Below, piece by piece: positions 50,882 to 59,366 of a stretch of DNA of 64,000 bases. The DNA comes from Verrucomicrobiota bacterium. Its GTDB lineage: Bacteria; Verrucomicrobiota; Verrucomicrobiia; Opitutales; UBA953. Location: assembly GCA_003569205.1 (NCBI GenBank), contig BGOK01000002.1, positions 1 through 64,000 on the forward strand. Reading direction: 5' to 3'. Positions within the stretch are counted from its first letter, which is position 1, and every line of letters begins with the position of its first letter. The notes under the pieces were generated by a model. It saw nothing but the letters and a program-made list of their open reading frames with translations, was not told where the DNA came from and did not search any database. Made by a program: the position numbers and the translations under genes.

Positions 50882-52813
50882 ATGAGCGCTTCCGCCTCCG
50901 TCCTTTCTGCCCTCAAGACGGCCAAAGCCAAGGGCCAGCTTTCCGCGGCCTCCTTGGCTAATGCTGCTGGCTGGCTTGAATCCGGTGCCCTCCCCCCCGC
51001 CGCGGTGGAAGCCTTGGCCGACTTGGTGGCCCAAGGGGCCTGGGCTGAATTAGAAGATCGTTTCTATAAGGGTATCGCTTTTGGCACCGGGGGCATGCGC
51101 GGCCGCACGGTCGGCCGGGTCAGCGCCGCCAACGAACTCGACGCTGCTGGGTTGCCCATCCGGGCCGCAGTCGGCTCGGCTTGCCTTAACGACTTTAACG
51201 TCCTTCGCGCCGGCCTGGGCCTCTGGCGTCAGGCCTCCGCTCACAACCCTACCCCTCGTCTCGTAGTCGCCCACGATGTCCGGCATTTCTCCCGCCACTT
51301 CGCGGAGCTGCTAGCCTCCGCTTGGACCCAGCTGGGTGGTGAGGCTTACCTCTTCGCCGACGCCCGCTCCACGCCGCAATTGAGTTTCACGGTCCGTCAC
51401 CTCGGTGCCCACGCCGGTGTGGTCATTACGGCCAGCCATAACCCTTCACATGATAACGGCTTTAAGTGCTGTCTCGCCACTGGCGGGCAGGTCACGCCGC
51501 CCGATGACGTCGCGATTGTTGAACAGGTCGGCCGGATCAGCTTGGCCGACGTCGAGCCTTACCTTGAAAAGAATCTCGCGGGTGTTTTGACCGTTCCAGC
51601 CGATGCGGAAGATGCCTACCTCGCTCGCCTCGCCGCCTTGGTCGTCGACCCGGAAGTACTCTCCCGCCACGCCCCCAAGGTCGTCTTCACTAATCTCCAT
51701 GGTACGGGCGACGTCATGGTAATCCCGGCCCTGCGTCGGGTCGGCCTCGACCCGTTTGTGGTCGATGAGCAACGCGAGCACGACGGCCGCTTCCCGACGG
51801 TGCCTTCGCCCAACCCCGAAAGCCCAGCGGCGTTCGTCCTCGCGCTCAAGCACGCCGAAGAAATTGCTGCCGACTTAGTCTTGGCGACCGATCCCGATTC
51901 GGATCGCGTCGGGGTGGCTTGTCCGCTGCCCAAGGGAGGGTATCGTCTCCTCACGGGTAATGAAGTCGCGGCCCTGCTGACGGAGTTTCGGATCTCATCA
52001 CTCAAGGATGCCGGCATCTTGCCCGCGGCCGGAACCGATGCCGCCGTCGTGGTTAAATCTCTGGTCACGACCCCGCTCGTTCAGGCCATCTGCGACCGTC
52101 ATGGCATCCGTTGCGTCGAGACTTTAGTTGGCTTCAAGTGGATTGCGCGAAAGCTCGAACGCTGGGCGAGTAAACTCGCCGCCGGCGCGGGCACCGAGGC
52201 GCCCGCCCTGCCGCTGCATCGGCGCGCCCCGCTCGCGTTACGTCACTCCTCGCTCTTCCTCTTGGGTGCCGAAGAGAGCTACGGTTACCTCGCCGATGAC
52301 GCCGTTCGCGATAAGGACGCCAATGCGACCGTGGTGATGCTCTGCGAGTTTGCGGCCGTCCTGCGCTCGCGCGGGCGCACGCTACTCGATGCCCTCGACG
52401 CCCTGCACCTCGTGCATGGGGCTCACCACGAAGATCTCCTCAACCTTTCGTTTGAAGGCGCTGAAGGCGCTGCTGCCATCCGGCGCATCGTCTCCACGTG
52501 GCGCGCGCACCCGCCCAAAGAAATCGACGGGGTTAAGGTCGTACGCGTGACCGACTTCGAGCGCGATGAAGTCCTCGACGCCGAAGGCGAGCGCGTGCCC
52601 AAGGAAGAATTCATCATGGCTGAGCTGGCGGATGGGCGCCGCCTGGCCGTCCGGGCGTCGGGTACGGAGCCGAAGGTGAAATTCTATTCGTTCGCCGCTG
52701 CTAAGGCTGAAGACGCGGATGACCTCGGGGCCGCGCGTGAACGGGCCAAGCGGTCGGCCCTCGCCTTGCGCGCTTGGCTCGAAACCGACGCGCGCAAGCG
52801 CGCCCAAGCTTAA
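50882..52813 (+). CDS. Alpha-D-phosphohexomutase (phosphoglucomutase/phosphomannomutase, PGM2-like)
   Basis: A 643-residue enzyme interconverting hexose 1- and 6-phosphates. The phosphoserine lies in VVITASHNPSHDNGFKC, the magnesium loop is ATDPDSDRVGVAC, the sugar-binding EESYGYLADDAVRDKDAN follows, and the phosphate-binding loop is RASGTEPKVKFYSF near the C-terminus. The size and GIAFGTGGMRG start are of the PGM2 type, which also acts on pentose phosphates in some organisms. It is followed by a lipoprotein gene overlapping its stop by one base. Confidence 0.9.
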   Translation: MSASASVLSALKTAKAKGQLSAASLANAAGWLESGALPPAAVEALADLVAQGAWAELEDRFYKGIAFGTGGMRGRTVGRVSAANELDAAGLPIRAAVGSACLNDFNVLRAGLGLWRQASAHNPTPRLVVAHDVRHFSRHFAELLASAWTQLGGEAYLFADARSTPQLSFTVRHLGAHAGVVITASHNPSHDNGFKCCLATGGQVTPPDDVAIVEQVGRISLADVEPYLEKNLAGVLTVPADAEDAYLARLAALVVDPEVLSRHAPKVVFTNLHGTGDVMVIPALRRVGLDPFVVDEQREHDGRFPTVPSPNPESPAAFVLALKHAEEIAADLVLATDPDSDRVGVACPLPKGGYRLLTGNEVAALLTEFRISSLKDAGILPAAGTDAAVVVKSLVTTPLVQAICDRHGIRCVETLVGFKWIARKLERWASKLAAGAGTEAPALPLHRRAPLALRHSSLFLLGAEESYGYLADDAVRDKDANATVVMLCEFAAVLRSRGRTLLDALDALHLVHGAHHEDLLNLSFEGAEGAAAIRRIVSTWRAHPPKEIDGVKVVRVTDFERDEVLDAEGERVPKEEFIMAELADGRRLAVRASGTEPKVKFYSFAAAKAEDADDLGAARERAKRSALALRAWLETDARKRAQA

Positions 52814-53043
52814 TGAAAATATTCCTGACTTGTCTCGCGTTGGCCCTCGGCGGCTGCGCCATCCCGAAGAACGACCCGTCGTTCGTGGCGGAGAAGAGCC
52901 CTGCTGCGGCTGCCTTAGCTGGCGAGGCACCCAAGGAAGGTAAGCTGGGCGAGCGTATCAAGGCGGCCAACGCCAAGAACGACCAACGACTGCTTGATGG
53001 CGATTGGCGCGCGGTGCAACCCGCCGTCGGCCCCAAGCCTTAA
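52813..53043 (+). CDS. Small lipoprotein of unknown function
   Basis: A 76-residue protein starting in the TAATG overlap with the phosphohexomutase stop. The signal MKIFLTCLALALGGCAIPK ends in an LGGC lipobox, so the mature protein is about 60 residues anchored by lipid. It is Ala/Lys-rich with no family recognised (EKSPAAAALAGEAPKEGKLG). Its stop nearly meets the convergent amidohydrolase-like gene. Confidence 0.7.
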   Translation: MKIFLTCLALALGGCAIPKNDPSFVAEKSPAAAALAGEAPKEGKLGERIKAANAKNDQRLLDGDWRAVQPAVGPKP

Positions 53044-53047
53044 GCGT

Positions 53048-53986
53048 TTACCGCTCGACTGGGTCGGTGGTGAGCTTCATCCGAAAGTGTCGTTCGAAAT
53101 AAATTTCCAACGCATCGGCCAAGGCTAGGGCGGTGGCGGCGCGATGTTCGGCCGTATCGCGCATCTGTACCGGTACTTCCAGTTGGATGCCGTCAAGCTG
53201 TGCCTTGTCGCGCGAACCATGTGCCGCGATGTCGTACGCGCCGTTGAAGTAGGGCTCTCCAGCGGCCAGCGTTTGCTTCGGTGAGGGCACGGCGGCGAGG
53301 CCGCGGGCCTCGAGTAGTCCACCGAGGCTAGTCTGGCCGCGGACGAGTTCGGCGAAGCCTGTCGGGGTGAGGCGCCCGAGTTGGCGAATTGAACTCCGCG
53401 CCCGCACGGTCTCGTCGGTATCCAGTTCGTGGTCGGTCAACTTAAGGTCAGTGGCTTTCAGGAGGTAGCCGATTTCGATTCGCTTGTTCGGGTGCGCATG
53501 CGAGTGGATGTCGAGGTAGAGCCCGTGCGGGGTTTGCGCGAGGACGCTTTGCTCCGCGGTGTCGATGAAGCCATGGAATTCCTGCCAGGCCTGGATGGCC
53601 TTGGGGTGGCCTTGGGTCGCAACGGCTAACTCACGGTTACAATCCACTTTCTTCCGCGAGATTTCGCAGACGATGAGGTGCGGGGCGCGGCCAAACTTCT
53701 TAGTCAAGGCCGAGCGGATGGCTTCGGCGAGGGCCCGAGAGTAGGTGTCGCGGACCGTGACGCCTTCGGTGCGATCGGGAATTTCCAGCGGCATGACCGC
53801 GCCGTCATGTGGGACGGAAATCACAATGGGTAAGGTGCCTGGCCAGTATTTAATATAGCCCGAGGTGCTGACCTGAGGGGCACTCGCGGTAGCGCTCGGC
53901 GCCGTTTCGGTGGCGGGACTGGCGGCCCGTTGCCCGCAGCCGATCAGTCCGTAGCTAGTGAGCAGAATAAAGAGCAGGCGGGTCAT
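53048..53986 (-). CDS. N-formylglutamate amidohydrolase-like lipoprotein
   Basis: A 312-residue lipoprotein with a lipobox LIGC after residues 1-16. The mature part resembles the N-formylglutamate amidohydrolase family: PIVISVPHDGAVMP, ICEISRKKVDCNRELA, YLDIHSHAHPNKRIEIGYLL, and LEVPVQMRDT near the end. Zinc ligands appear in PHDG and DIHSH. A lipid-anchored form outside the cytoplasm is unusual for this family and may act on peptide-like cell wall or extracellular substrates. It is the last gene of the leftward rib-nusB-ftsY-aroB run. Confidence 0.65.
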   Translation of the reverse strand: MTRLLFILLTSYGLIGCGQRAASPATETAPSATASAPQVSTSGYIKYWPGTLPIVISVPHDGAVMPLEIPDRTEGVTVRDTYSRALAEAIRSALTKKFGRAPHLIVCEISRKKVDCNRELAVATQGHPKAIQAWQEFHGFIDTAEQSVLAQTPHGLYLDIHSHAHPNKRIEIGYLLKATDLKLTDHELDTDETVRARSSIRQLGRLTPTGFAELVRGQTSLGGLLEARGLAAVPSPKQTLAAGEPYFNGAYDIAAHGSRDKAQLDGIQLEVPVQMRDTAEHRAATALALADALEIYFERHFRMKLTTDPVER

Positions 53987-54016
53987 GGTTAGTCGCCTTA
54001 TTTGGTCTCGCTCGCG

Positions 54017-55113
54017 TTAAGCGACGGCGCCGCCAGCGAGGAGCGCGCGGACGGCGGCTGCTTCGGGGACATCGTCGGCCGTGCTGGCTGCACCGATGCC
54101 TTCCTGGAGAACAAAGCGGAGCTTGCCGCCGCGGACTTTCTTGTCGCGACGCATCGCCTCCAGTATGCGTTCGAGCGGTAGGCTCGTATGCAGGCGGGTG
54201 GGCAGCTGGTGCGCGGCCAGCGTGTGGGCCACGGCGTCTGCTTCGTCCGCGGTGCACCGGCCGAGTTCCGTGGAGAGACGCGCGGCCATGACTAAACCAA
54301 TGGCGACGGCTTCACCGTGTAGGTAGGTGCCGTAACCAGCGATGGCTTCCACCGCATGGCCGAAAGTGTGTCCGAGGTTGAGCAACGCGCGACCGCCATG
54401 GGCGCTGGTTTCGCGTTCATCGCCGGCCACGACGCCCGCCTTGATCTCGACGCAGCGACGGATAATGCGCGGGAGGAGCGGGTGATTCCAAGCTAAGGGC
54501 GCGGTGGTTTGCAGTTCGGTGAACAGGGCACGGTCGGCGATGAGCCCGTGTTTAATGACTTCCGCCATGCCAGCCGCGAATTCGCGAGCGGGCAAGGTGG
54601 AGAGCAAAGCCGTGTCGGCAAAGACCGCGGTCGGTTGATGAAAATTACCGACGAGGTTTTTGCCGGCGGCGAGGTTGATACCCGTCTTCCCGCCCACCGA
54701 GCTATCGACCATTGCAAGAGCGTCGTCGGGACTTGATAGAAATCGATGCCCCGTTGGTAGGAGGCAGCCGCAAAACCAGCGAGGTCACCGACCACGCCGC
54801 CGCCGACCGCGAAGAGTGCCCCGTCACGGGCGACGCGGTGTTCCGCGAGAAAATCCCAGACCCGGGCGAGTTCGGCCGCGGACTTAGCCTTCTCGCCGTC
54901 GGTCATCGTGACATAGACCGGCATGCGTTGTTGCAGGGCTTGCAGGAGTTCCGGACGGGCCGCGGCGATGGCGGGAGAGGTCACGGCTACGCAGCGGGCC
55001 CCCTGGGCAAGGCGTTGCTCAGCGGCCGCTAAGGCTTCGGCGAGGACGCCGGTCCCAATCCGCACCGGATAGGCGCGCGAGCCGAGTTCCACTGTGACGC
55101 TTTCAGCCGACAT
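54017..55113 (-). CDS. aroB: 3-dehydroquinate synthase, one frameshift
   Basis: Second step of the shikimate pathway, NAD-dependent. From the ATG at 55113 the first frame gives FAVGGGVVGDLAGFAAASYQ and DFYQVPTTLLQ. The rest is in another frame from MVDSSVGGKTGINLAAGKNL through AEVIKHGLIAD, LNLGHTFGHAVEA and LHGEAVAIGLVMA, all typical AroB motifs including the zinc histidines. One base is missing near 54715 (TTGCAATG where TTGGCAATG is expected). The corrected protein has about 365 residues, normal for AroB. A sequencing error is likely, as the gene is normally needed. Confidence 0.93.
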
Positions 55114-55155
55114 GAGCCCACCCTGATGCCTTCACGTCCCAGTGGCAAGCCAACC

Positions 55156-56064
55156 TCACTCGCCGAGGCCGACCACCGAGCGGGCATAGGCCCGTTTATC
55201 GAAGGCCTGCAGGTCCTCGGGCTTTTCGCCGACACCGATGAAGCGGACGGGCACGTCGAGCTCCCGGACGATGGCTACCAACGCCCCGCCGCGGGCGGAG
55301 CCATCCAGTTTTGTGACGATTAGCCCGGTGAGGCCAACGGCTTCATGGAAGACCTTGGCTTGTTCGAGCGAGTTCGCCCCGAGTGAGCCATCGATGACGA
55401 GCCACTTCTCGTGTGGTGCGTCGGGCAAAGCCTTGTGGACCACGCGCACGACCTTGCGGAGTTCTTCGAGGAGGTGCGCCTTCGTGTGTAGTCGGCCAGC
55501 CGTGTCTAAAATCGCAAAGTCAACGCCCCGAGCAGTGGCCGCTTTAACGGCGTCGAACGCCACGGCAGCAGGGTCAGCGCCGGAGGCTCCACCGACGACT
55601 TCGGTGTCGAGGCGTGCGGCCCAGGTCGCCAACTGTTCGCCGGCGGCGGCGCGGAAAGTATCGCAGGCACCGAGTAATCCACGCTGGCCTTGTTGCTTCC
55701 ACAGTGAAACCAGTTTCGCCGCGGTCGTCGTCTTGCCCGCGCCATTGACGCCCAGTAATAGGATGACGATGGGTTTGCGGTCGGTGGGCATCGTCCAAGG
55801 CCCGCTCGTGCCGAGGGCCTTTTCGAGGACGGCGGCGGCGGCTTCGGCCGGTCCGGCCTTGCGCAGGCCAGCGTCAGACTTCCAAGCTGCCTTGGCGGCG
55901 GCAACGGCTTCATCGGCGGTGGCGGGACCGAAGTCGCCGAGGATTAAACGCTCGCGTAGTTCTTCGGCGGCTTGGTCGTCCATGGGACGGGCCAAGAGGT
56001 TGGCCACCGCTTCCGCGGTGCGGCTCAACCCGGCTTTTAGCCTCTCGAAAAAACCACCCGCCAT
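55156..56064 (-). CDS. ftsY: Signal recognition particle receptor FtsY
   Basis: The SRP receptor GTPase targets ribosomes making membrane proteins to the translocon. The 302-residue protein has a short N domain (about 1-85) and a complete G domain: GVNGAGKTTTAAKL (G1), DTFRAAAGEQLATWAARLDT, DTAGR (G3), TKLDGSARGG (G4) and GVGEKPEDLQAFD (G5). The acidic A domain of E. coli FtsY is absent, as in many bacteria. VIDGSLGANSLEQAKVF replaces the commoner VLDATTGQN form. It lies 4 bases after the fused nusB gene. Confidence 0.93.
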   Translation of the reverse strand: MAGGFFERLKAGLSRTAEAVANLLARPMDDQAAEELRERLILGDFGPATADEAVAAAKAAWKSDAGLRKAGPAEAAAAVLEKALGTSGPWTMPTDRKPIVILLLGVNGAGKTTTAAKLVSLWKQQGQRGLLGACDTFRAAAGEQLATWAARLDTEVVGGASGADPAAVAFDAVKAATARGVDFAILDTAGRLHTKAHLLEELRKVVRVVHKALPDAPHEKWLVIDGSLGANSLEQAKVFHEAVGLTGLIVTKLDGSARGGALVAIVRELDVPVRFIGVGEKPEDLQAFDKRAYARSVVGLGE

Positions 56065-56068
56065 GGCC

Positions 56069-56857
56069 TTAGGCCCCTTCGGCCTTACGAGGATCGCGGC
56101 CCAGCGTCGCCGCGTAGCGGTCGAGGATGCCGTTGACGAAGCGCTTGGATTCGTCGGTGGAGAAGACCTTGGCGATGTCGATCGCCTCGTTCATCGTCAC
56201 GACCGGCGGGATATCGGTGCGACGCATGAGTTCAAAGATGGCGAGGCGGAGCGTGGCGAGGTCGACCTTCGCGACGCGTTCAAAGGCCCAATTTTGGGCG
56301 AAGCGCACGATGATCTCGTCGATGAGGGCTTGGTCGCGGATGACCCCATGGATCAGCTCTTCAGCGAAGGCGTAATACTCGCGGGGTTGGGACTGTTCGC
56401 CGAAGAAGTCATACAGCGCCGTGACGATGTCGCCCTGGCGTTGGACTTCCCAGGAATAGAGGAACTGCATCGCGGCGACGCGGCTATCGCGGCGGCGGTT
56501 GCGCTTGGCGGGGGCTTCGCCGGGGACGGACTCGACGGCGGCGACGGGGTCCTCGGGGGCGACCACGGCGATTTCAATCCCAGCGGGCAGGTTGATGCGA
56601 CGGAGTGCATCAATCGTCTGCGGCTTCGACTCGATGATTTCGAGGAGGCGGTGATGGCAACGGAGCTCGTCGTAGGAGCTGGACGAACGCAGTGCTTCGA
56701 CCGTCGAAGGCAGGGGCAGCGGGCCGAGCGCGCGGACACCGGTGGCGGTGACGCTGTGGGCCACATCGGCCGCCGCTTGGTCAGCGAGACGGAAGTCAGG
56801 CCCCTTGATGCGGATGCGGATCCGGGTGCGGGCCGGGGAATGCGAGTCGGTATCCAT
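56069..56857 (-). CDS. nusB: Fusion of ribosomal protein S10-like (NusE) and NusB antitermination factors
   Basis: NusB and S10 (NusE) form a dimer that binds boxA RNA and allows antitermination of rRNA operons. In this 262-residue protein residues about 10-98 follow S10: TRIRIRIKGPDFRLADQAAA, GVRALGPLPLPST, and RCHHRLLEIIESKPQTIDAL with NLPAGIEIAV. Between GPLPLPST and RCHHR only 13 residues stand where E. coli S10 has 23, so most of the ribosome-binding loop is missing. A linker (about 99-120) precedes a complete NusB domain: RRDSRVAAMQFLYSWEVQRQ, FAEELIHGVIRDQALIDEII and VVTMNEAIDIAKVFSTDESK. The start overlaps the ribH stop by one base. I see no frameshift, so it is one gene. Confidence 0.85.
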   Translation of the reverse strand: MDTDSHSPARTRIRIRIKGPDFRLADQAAADVAHSVTATGVRALGPLPLPSTVEALRSSSSYDELRCHHRLLEIIESKPQTIDALRRINLPAGIEIAVVAPEDPVAAVESVPGEAPAKRNRRRDSRVAAMQFLYSWEVQRQGDIVTALYDFFGEQSQPREYYAFAEELIHGVIRDQALIDEIIVRFAQNWAFERVAKVDLATLRLAIFELMRRTDIPPVVTMNEAIDIAKVFSTDESKRFVNGILDRYAATLGRDPRKAEGA

Positions 56858-57396
56858 CAGTTCTGGGCAAAGGGTTCGTGGCCGCCGTTTTTAGCGCGCT
56901 CTTCCGCTTCGACTTGGTCGAGGCGCTCGCCGAGCTGGAGGCGGTGTTGGGCCATCATTAGGGCGGCTTGGGCGAATTCCATCCCGCGGTCGAGGGCGCC
57001 CGTGCAGCGCTCTTCGGCTTGGTGGCGGGTGTTGGTGACGATGATGCCGTTGATGACGGGGACCTCCGAGCGGAGAGCGACGTCCTGCATCGCCTTGGCG
57101 GTCGAGTGGGCGATGATCTCGTGGTGAGGGGTGTCGCCGGCAATGACCACGCCGAGGCCGATAATGCAGTCGTAGTCACCCGACAGCGCGAGCATGTTGG
57201 TGGCGTAAGGAATCTCGCCCGAACCTGGCACCATTAGGAGCCGGAGATTAGCTTCTTTCACGCCGCCAGCGGTGAGGCCCTTGGTTGTCCGTTTCACTAA
57301 CGCATCCACGAGGGCCTGATTGTAAGAGGCGGCCACGATGGCGATGAGCAGGTCGGTACCATCGACCTTTTCGTAGTGGGGCTTATCTTGGCTCAT
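56857..57396 (-). CDS. ribH: 6,7-dimethyl-8-ribityllumazine synthase
   Basis: Condenses the butanone phosphate made by RibB with the pyrimidine intermediate to the lumazine precursor of riboflavin; usually forms a pentamer or icosahedral shell. The protein has 179 residues from the ATG at 57396. Family motifs are LLIAIVAASYNQALVDALVK, LLMVPGSGEIPYATNMLA, VIAGDTPHHEII with the catalytic histidine, and VINGIIVTNTRHQAEER. The C-terminal tail is charged. The ribBA-ribH-nusB order is common across bacteria. Confidence 0.95.
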   Translation of the reverse strand: MSQDKPHYEKVDGTDLLIAIVAASYNQALVDALVKRTTKGLTAGGVKEANLRLLMVPGSGEIPYATNMLALSGDYDCIIGLGVVIAGDTPHHEIIAHSTAKAMQDVALRSEVPVINGIIVTNTRHQAEERCTGALDRGMEFAQAALMMAQHRLQLGERLDQVEAEERAKNGGHEPFAQN

Positions 57397-57466
57397 AGCG
57401 GTGGAAGAACGGAAGGCTGATGCAAGGGTTTCCGCCCTTGCGTTCAAGAGGAAACGCCAGAACCGC

Positions 57467-58544
57467 CTAGAAGGGTACCTGTTCGACGATTTCCAGCCCG
57501 TAACCGCCTAATCCGACGACTTTCCGACTGATTATTCGTGATGAGACGAATCTGGCGGAGGCCGATATGGGAAAGAATCTGAGCCCCGATACCGTAGTCG
57601 CGCGAGTCCATGGTGCTGAGACGAATGCCTTCGGCATCGGCTTTGACACCGCCACCTGGCTGGGCCACGTGGACGATGACACCGGTGCCAGCCTGGGCGA
57701 CAGCGGCAAAGCTGGCGGCGAGGGAGTCGCCCGCCCCAAAAGCTTCGCCACGGAAGAGGTCGCCTAGCAGGTTTTCGCGTTGGACGCGGACGAGCGTCGG
57801 CGCGTTGGTTGGCTGGCCAAGCACGAAGGCCAGGTGCTGGCGGCCGTCGGGGAGCGAGCGGTAGACGCGGAGTTGGAATTCACCCCAAGCGGAGTGAAAG
57901 GGGCTTTCGGCGATGAGTTCGACCAGGCGTTCTCGGCGATGGCGGAATTCGATGAGCTGCGCGATGGAGACCATGCGGAGCCCAAAGCGCTGCTTGAGCT
58001 CAATCAGTTCTGGCAGGCGTGCCATCGAGCCATCCTCATTGAGGATTTCGCAGATGACGCCGCTGGGGTGCAGGCCCGCGAGCGAAGCTAGGTCAACGGC
58101 GGCTTCGGTGTGGCCAGCGCGCTGGAGCACGCCGCCAGGGCGCGCCATCAGCGGGAAGATATGCCCAGGTTGGACGAGTTGTTCCGGCTTAGAGTTCGGG
58201 TCAGCGAGGATGGCGATGGTCTTGGCGCGGTCGTAGGCGCTGATACCCGTCGAGATACCATCAGCGGCGTCGACCGAGACGGCAAACGCCGTGCGTTGCG
58301 ATTCACGGTTCTCGGGCACCATTTGGGAGATGCCTAGGCGGCGGAGCTGATGCTCGACCGTTGGCACGCAGATGAGCCCACGCGCGTGGCGAATCATCAT
58401 GTTGACCGCCTCCGGCGTGACCTTGGCGGCCGCCATCACGAAGTCGCCTTCGTTCTCACGGTTCTCGTCATCGGTCACAATGACGAGCTTCCCCGCGGCG
58501 ATGTCCGCGAGGGCTGCCTCGATGCTGTCAAAGGGCTCGTCCAT
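57467..58544 (-). CDS. ribBA: 3,4-dihydroxy-2-butanone 4-phosphate synthase with degenerate GTP cyclohydrolase II domain, one frameshift
   Basis: The first ~200 residues are a complete RibB: DDENRENEGDFVMAA (acidic active site), VSVDAADGISTGISAYDRAK, and RAGHTEAAVDLASLAGLHPS. The C-terminal part should be GTP cyclohydrolase II, but the zinc cysteines of SECLTGD and RCDCG are absent (RENLLGD; RGEAFGAG), and the GRGIGL to TVEANHQLG stretch is largely missing, so the domain is very probably inactive. Near the end an extra base at 57527 shifts the frame; corrected, the protein ends KVVGLGGYGLEIVEQVPF at 57467, about 359 residues. GTP cyclohydrolase II must come from elsewhere, or the pathway differs. 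Confidence 0.88.
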
Positions 58545-58618
58545 GAAACGGTGAGGTTCGAAGGTGACGAGTCCGCCCGCTGGTGCAAGCGGGGAGATGG
58601 CTTGGCCCCGTTGGCCGC

Positions 58619-59326
58619 CTATTTCTTGGGTTTTGCAAGGGGCTTGGGGAGCGTGCCCTTTTTCTCGGCCCAGGTCGGCTTGGGTTCGGCCTTGGCCGTC
58701 CAGAGGCGAAAGTTGCGGACGGAGGCGAAGGTACCGTCGATATGGAAGCCGGGGTTGGCACGGATTTCCTTCAAGTAGGCCGGGTCGCTGCCCCAGCCAC
58801 TGATTTTACCGTCCACGGTCAGCACGATAGTATCACCGACCATTTCAAAGACGACCGTGTGCCAAGTGGCCGCGTCGATGGATGTGGGCTGGGTGAAGAG
58901 CGTGTACGCTTTCTCGGGGCCGTTGCCATCGTAGTCGTCGCGACGGAGGCTGACATACGTTGGAGCGATGATGACGCGGGCCAATTGTTCCTTAGCGTTA
59001 TTGATGGTGAAGGCCAAGTTGGCGGCACCATCCAAGCGGACGTCGAAGGCCAGGACGAAGGACTCGAGCTTCACCGGCAAGCGGATGATTGCGTTGTGCT
59101 TGTCAGCGGGCAGTTCCGCCCCGCTGGTGCCAAGGGCGGTTCGCTCCCAGCGGCCCTTGGTGATTTTCCAAAGCAAGGCGGGCGAGCCTTTCGTCATCGC
59201 GTCGGCTCCGACGAGCTTATCGGTTTGCGCCAAGAGGGTCGCAGGGGCTTCCGTCAACGGCGTGGGCGCATCGGCCGCACCGAGGGAACTCAGTCCGAAT
59301 AAAAGGGCTATGAGGGGGCTTCTCAT
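58619..59326 (-). CDS. Secreted concanavalin-like (LamG/DUF1080-type) protein
   Basis: A 235-residue protein with a signal peptide ending SLGAAD. The body is a beta sandwich: AIIRLPVKLESFVLAFDVRL, ATWHTVVFEMVGDTIVLTVD and PGFHIDGTFASVRNFRLWTA are strand patterns of the DUF1080/LamG group. The tail is Lys/Pro-rich (PKPTWAEKKGTLPKPLAKPK). It may bind or act on glycans. The large secreted gene lies upstream on the same strand (41 bases), so both may be expressed together. Confidence 0.6.
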   Translation of the reverse strand: MRSPLIALLFGLSSLGAADAPTPLTEAPATLLAQTDKLVGADAMTKGSPALLWKITKGRWERTALGTSGAELPADKHNAIIRLPVKLESFVLAFDVRLDGAANLAFTINNAKEQLARVIIAPTYVSLRRDDYDGNGPEKAYTLFTQPTSIDAATWHTVVFEMVGDTIVLTVDGKISGWGSDPAYLKEIRANPGFHIDGTFASVRNFRLWTAKAEPKPTWAEKKGTLPKPLAKPKK

Positions 59327-59366
59327 GAGACGGGTAAGTAAGGGGGAATCCCACCCCCCCGCAAGG

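Noticed and set aside
55238-57127. 629-residue plus-strand open frame opposite ftsY and nusB
   Set aside because: No protein features, and both minus-strand genes have clear family motifs.
58545-58618. FMN riboswitch before ribBA
   Set aside because: The short leader shows none of the conserved RFN-element blocks.
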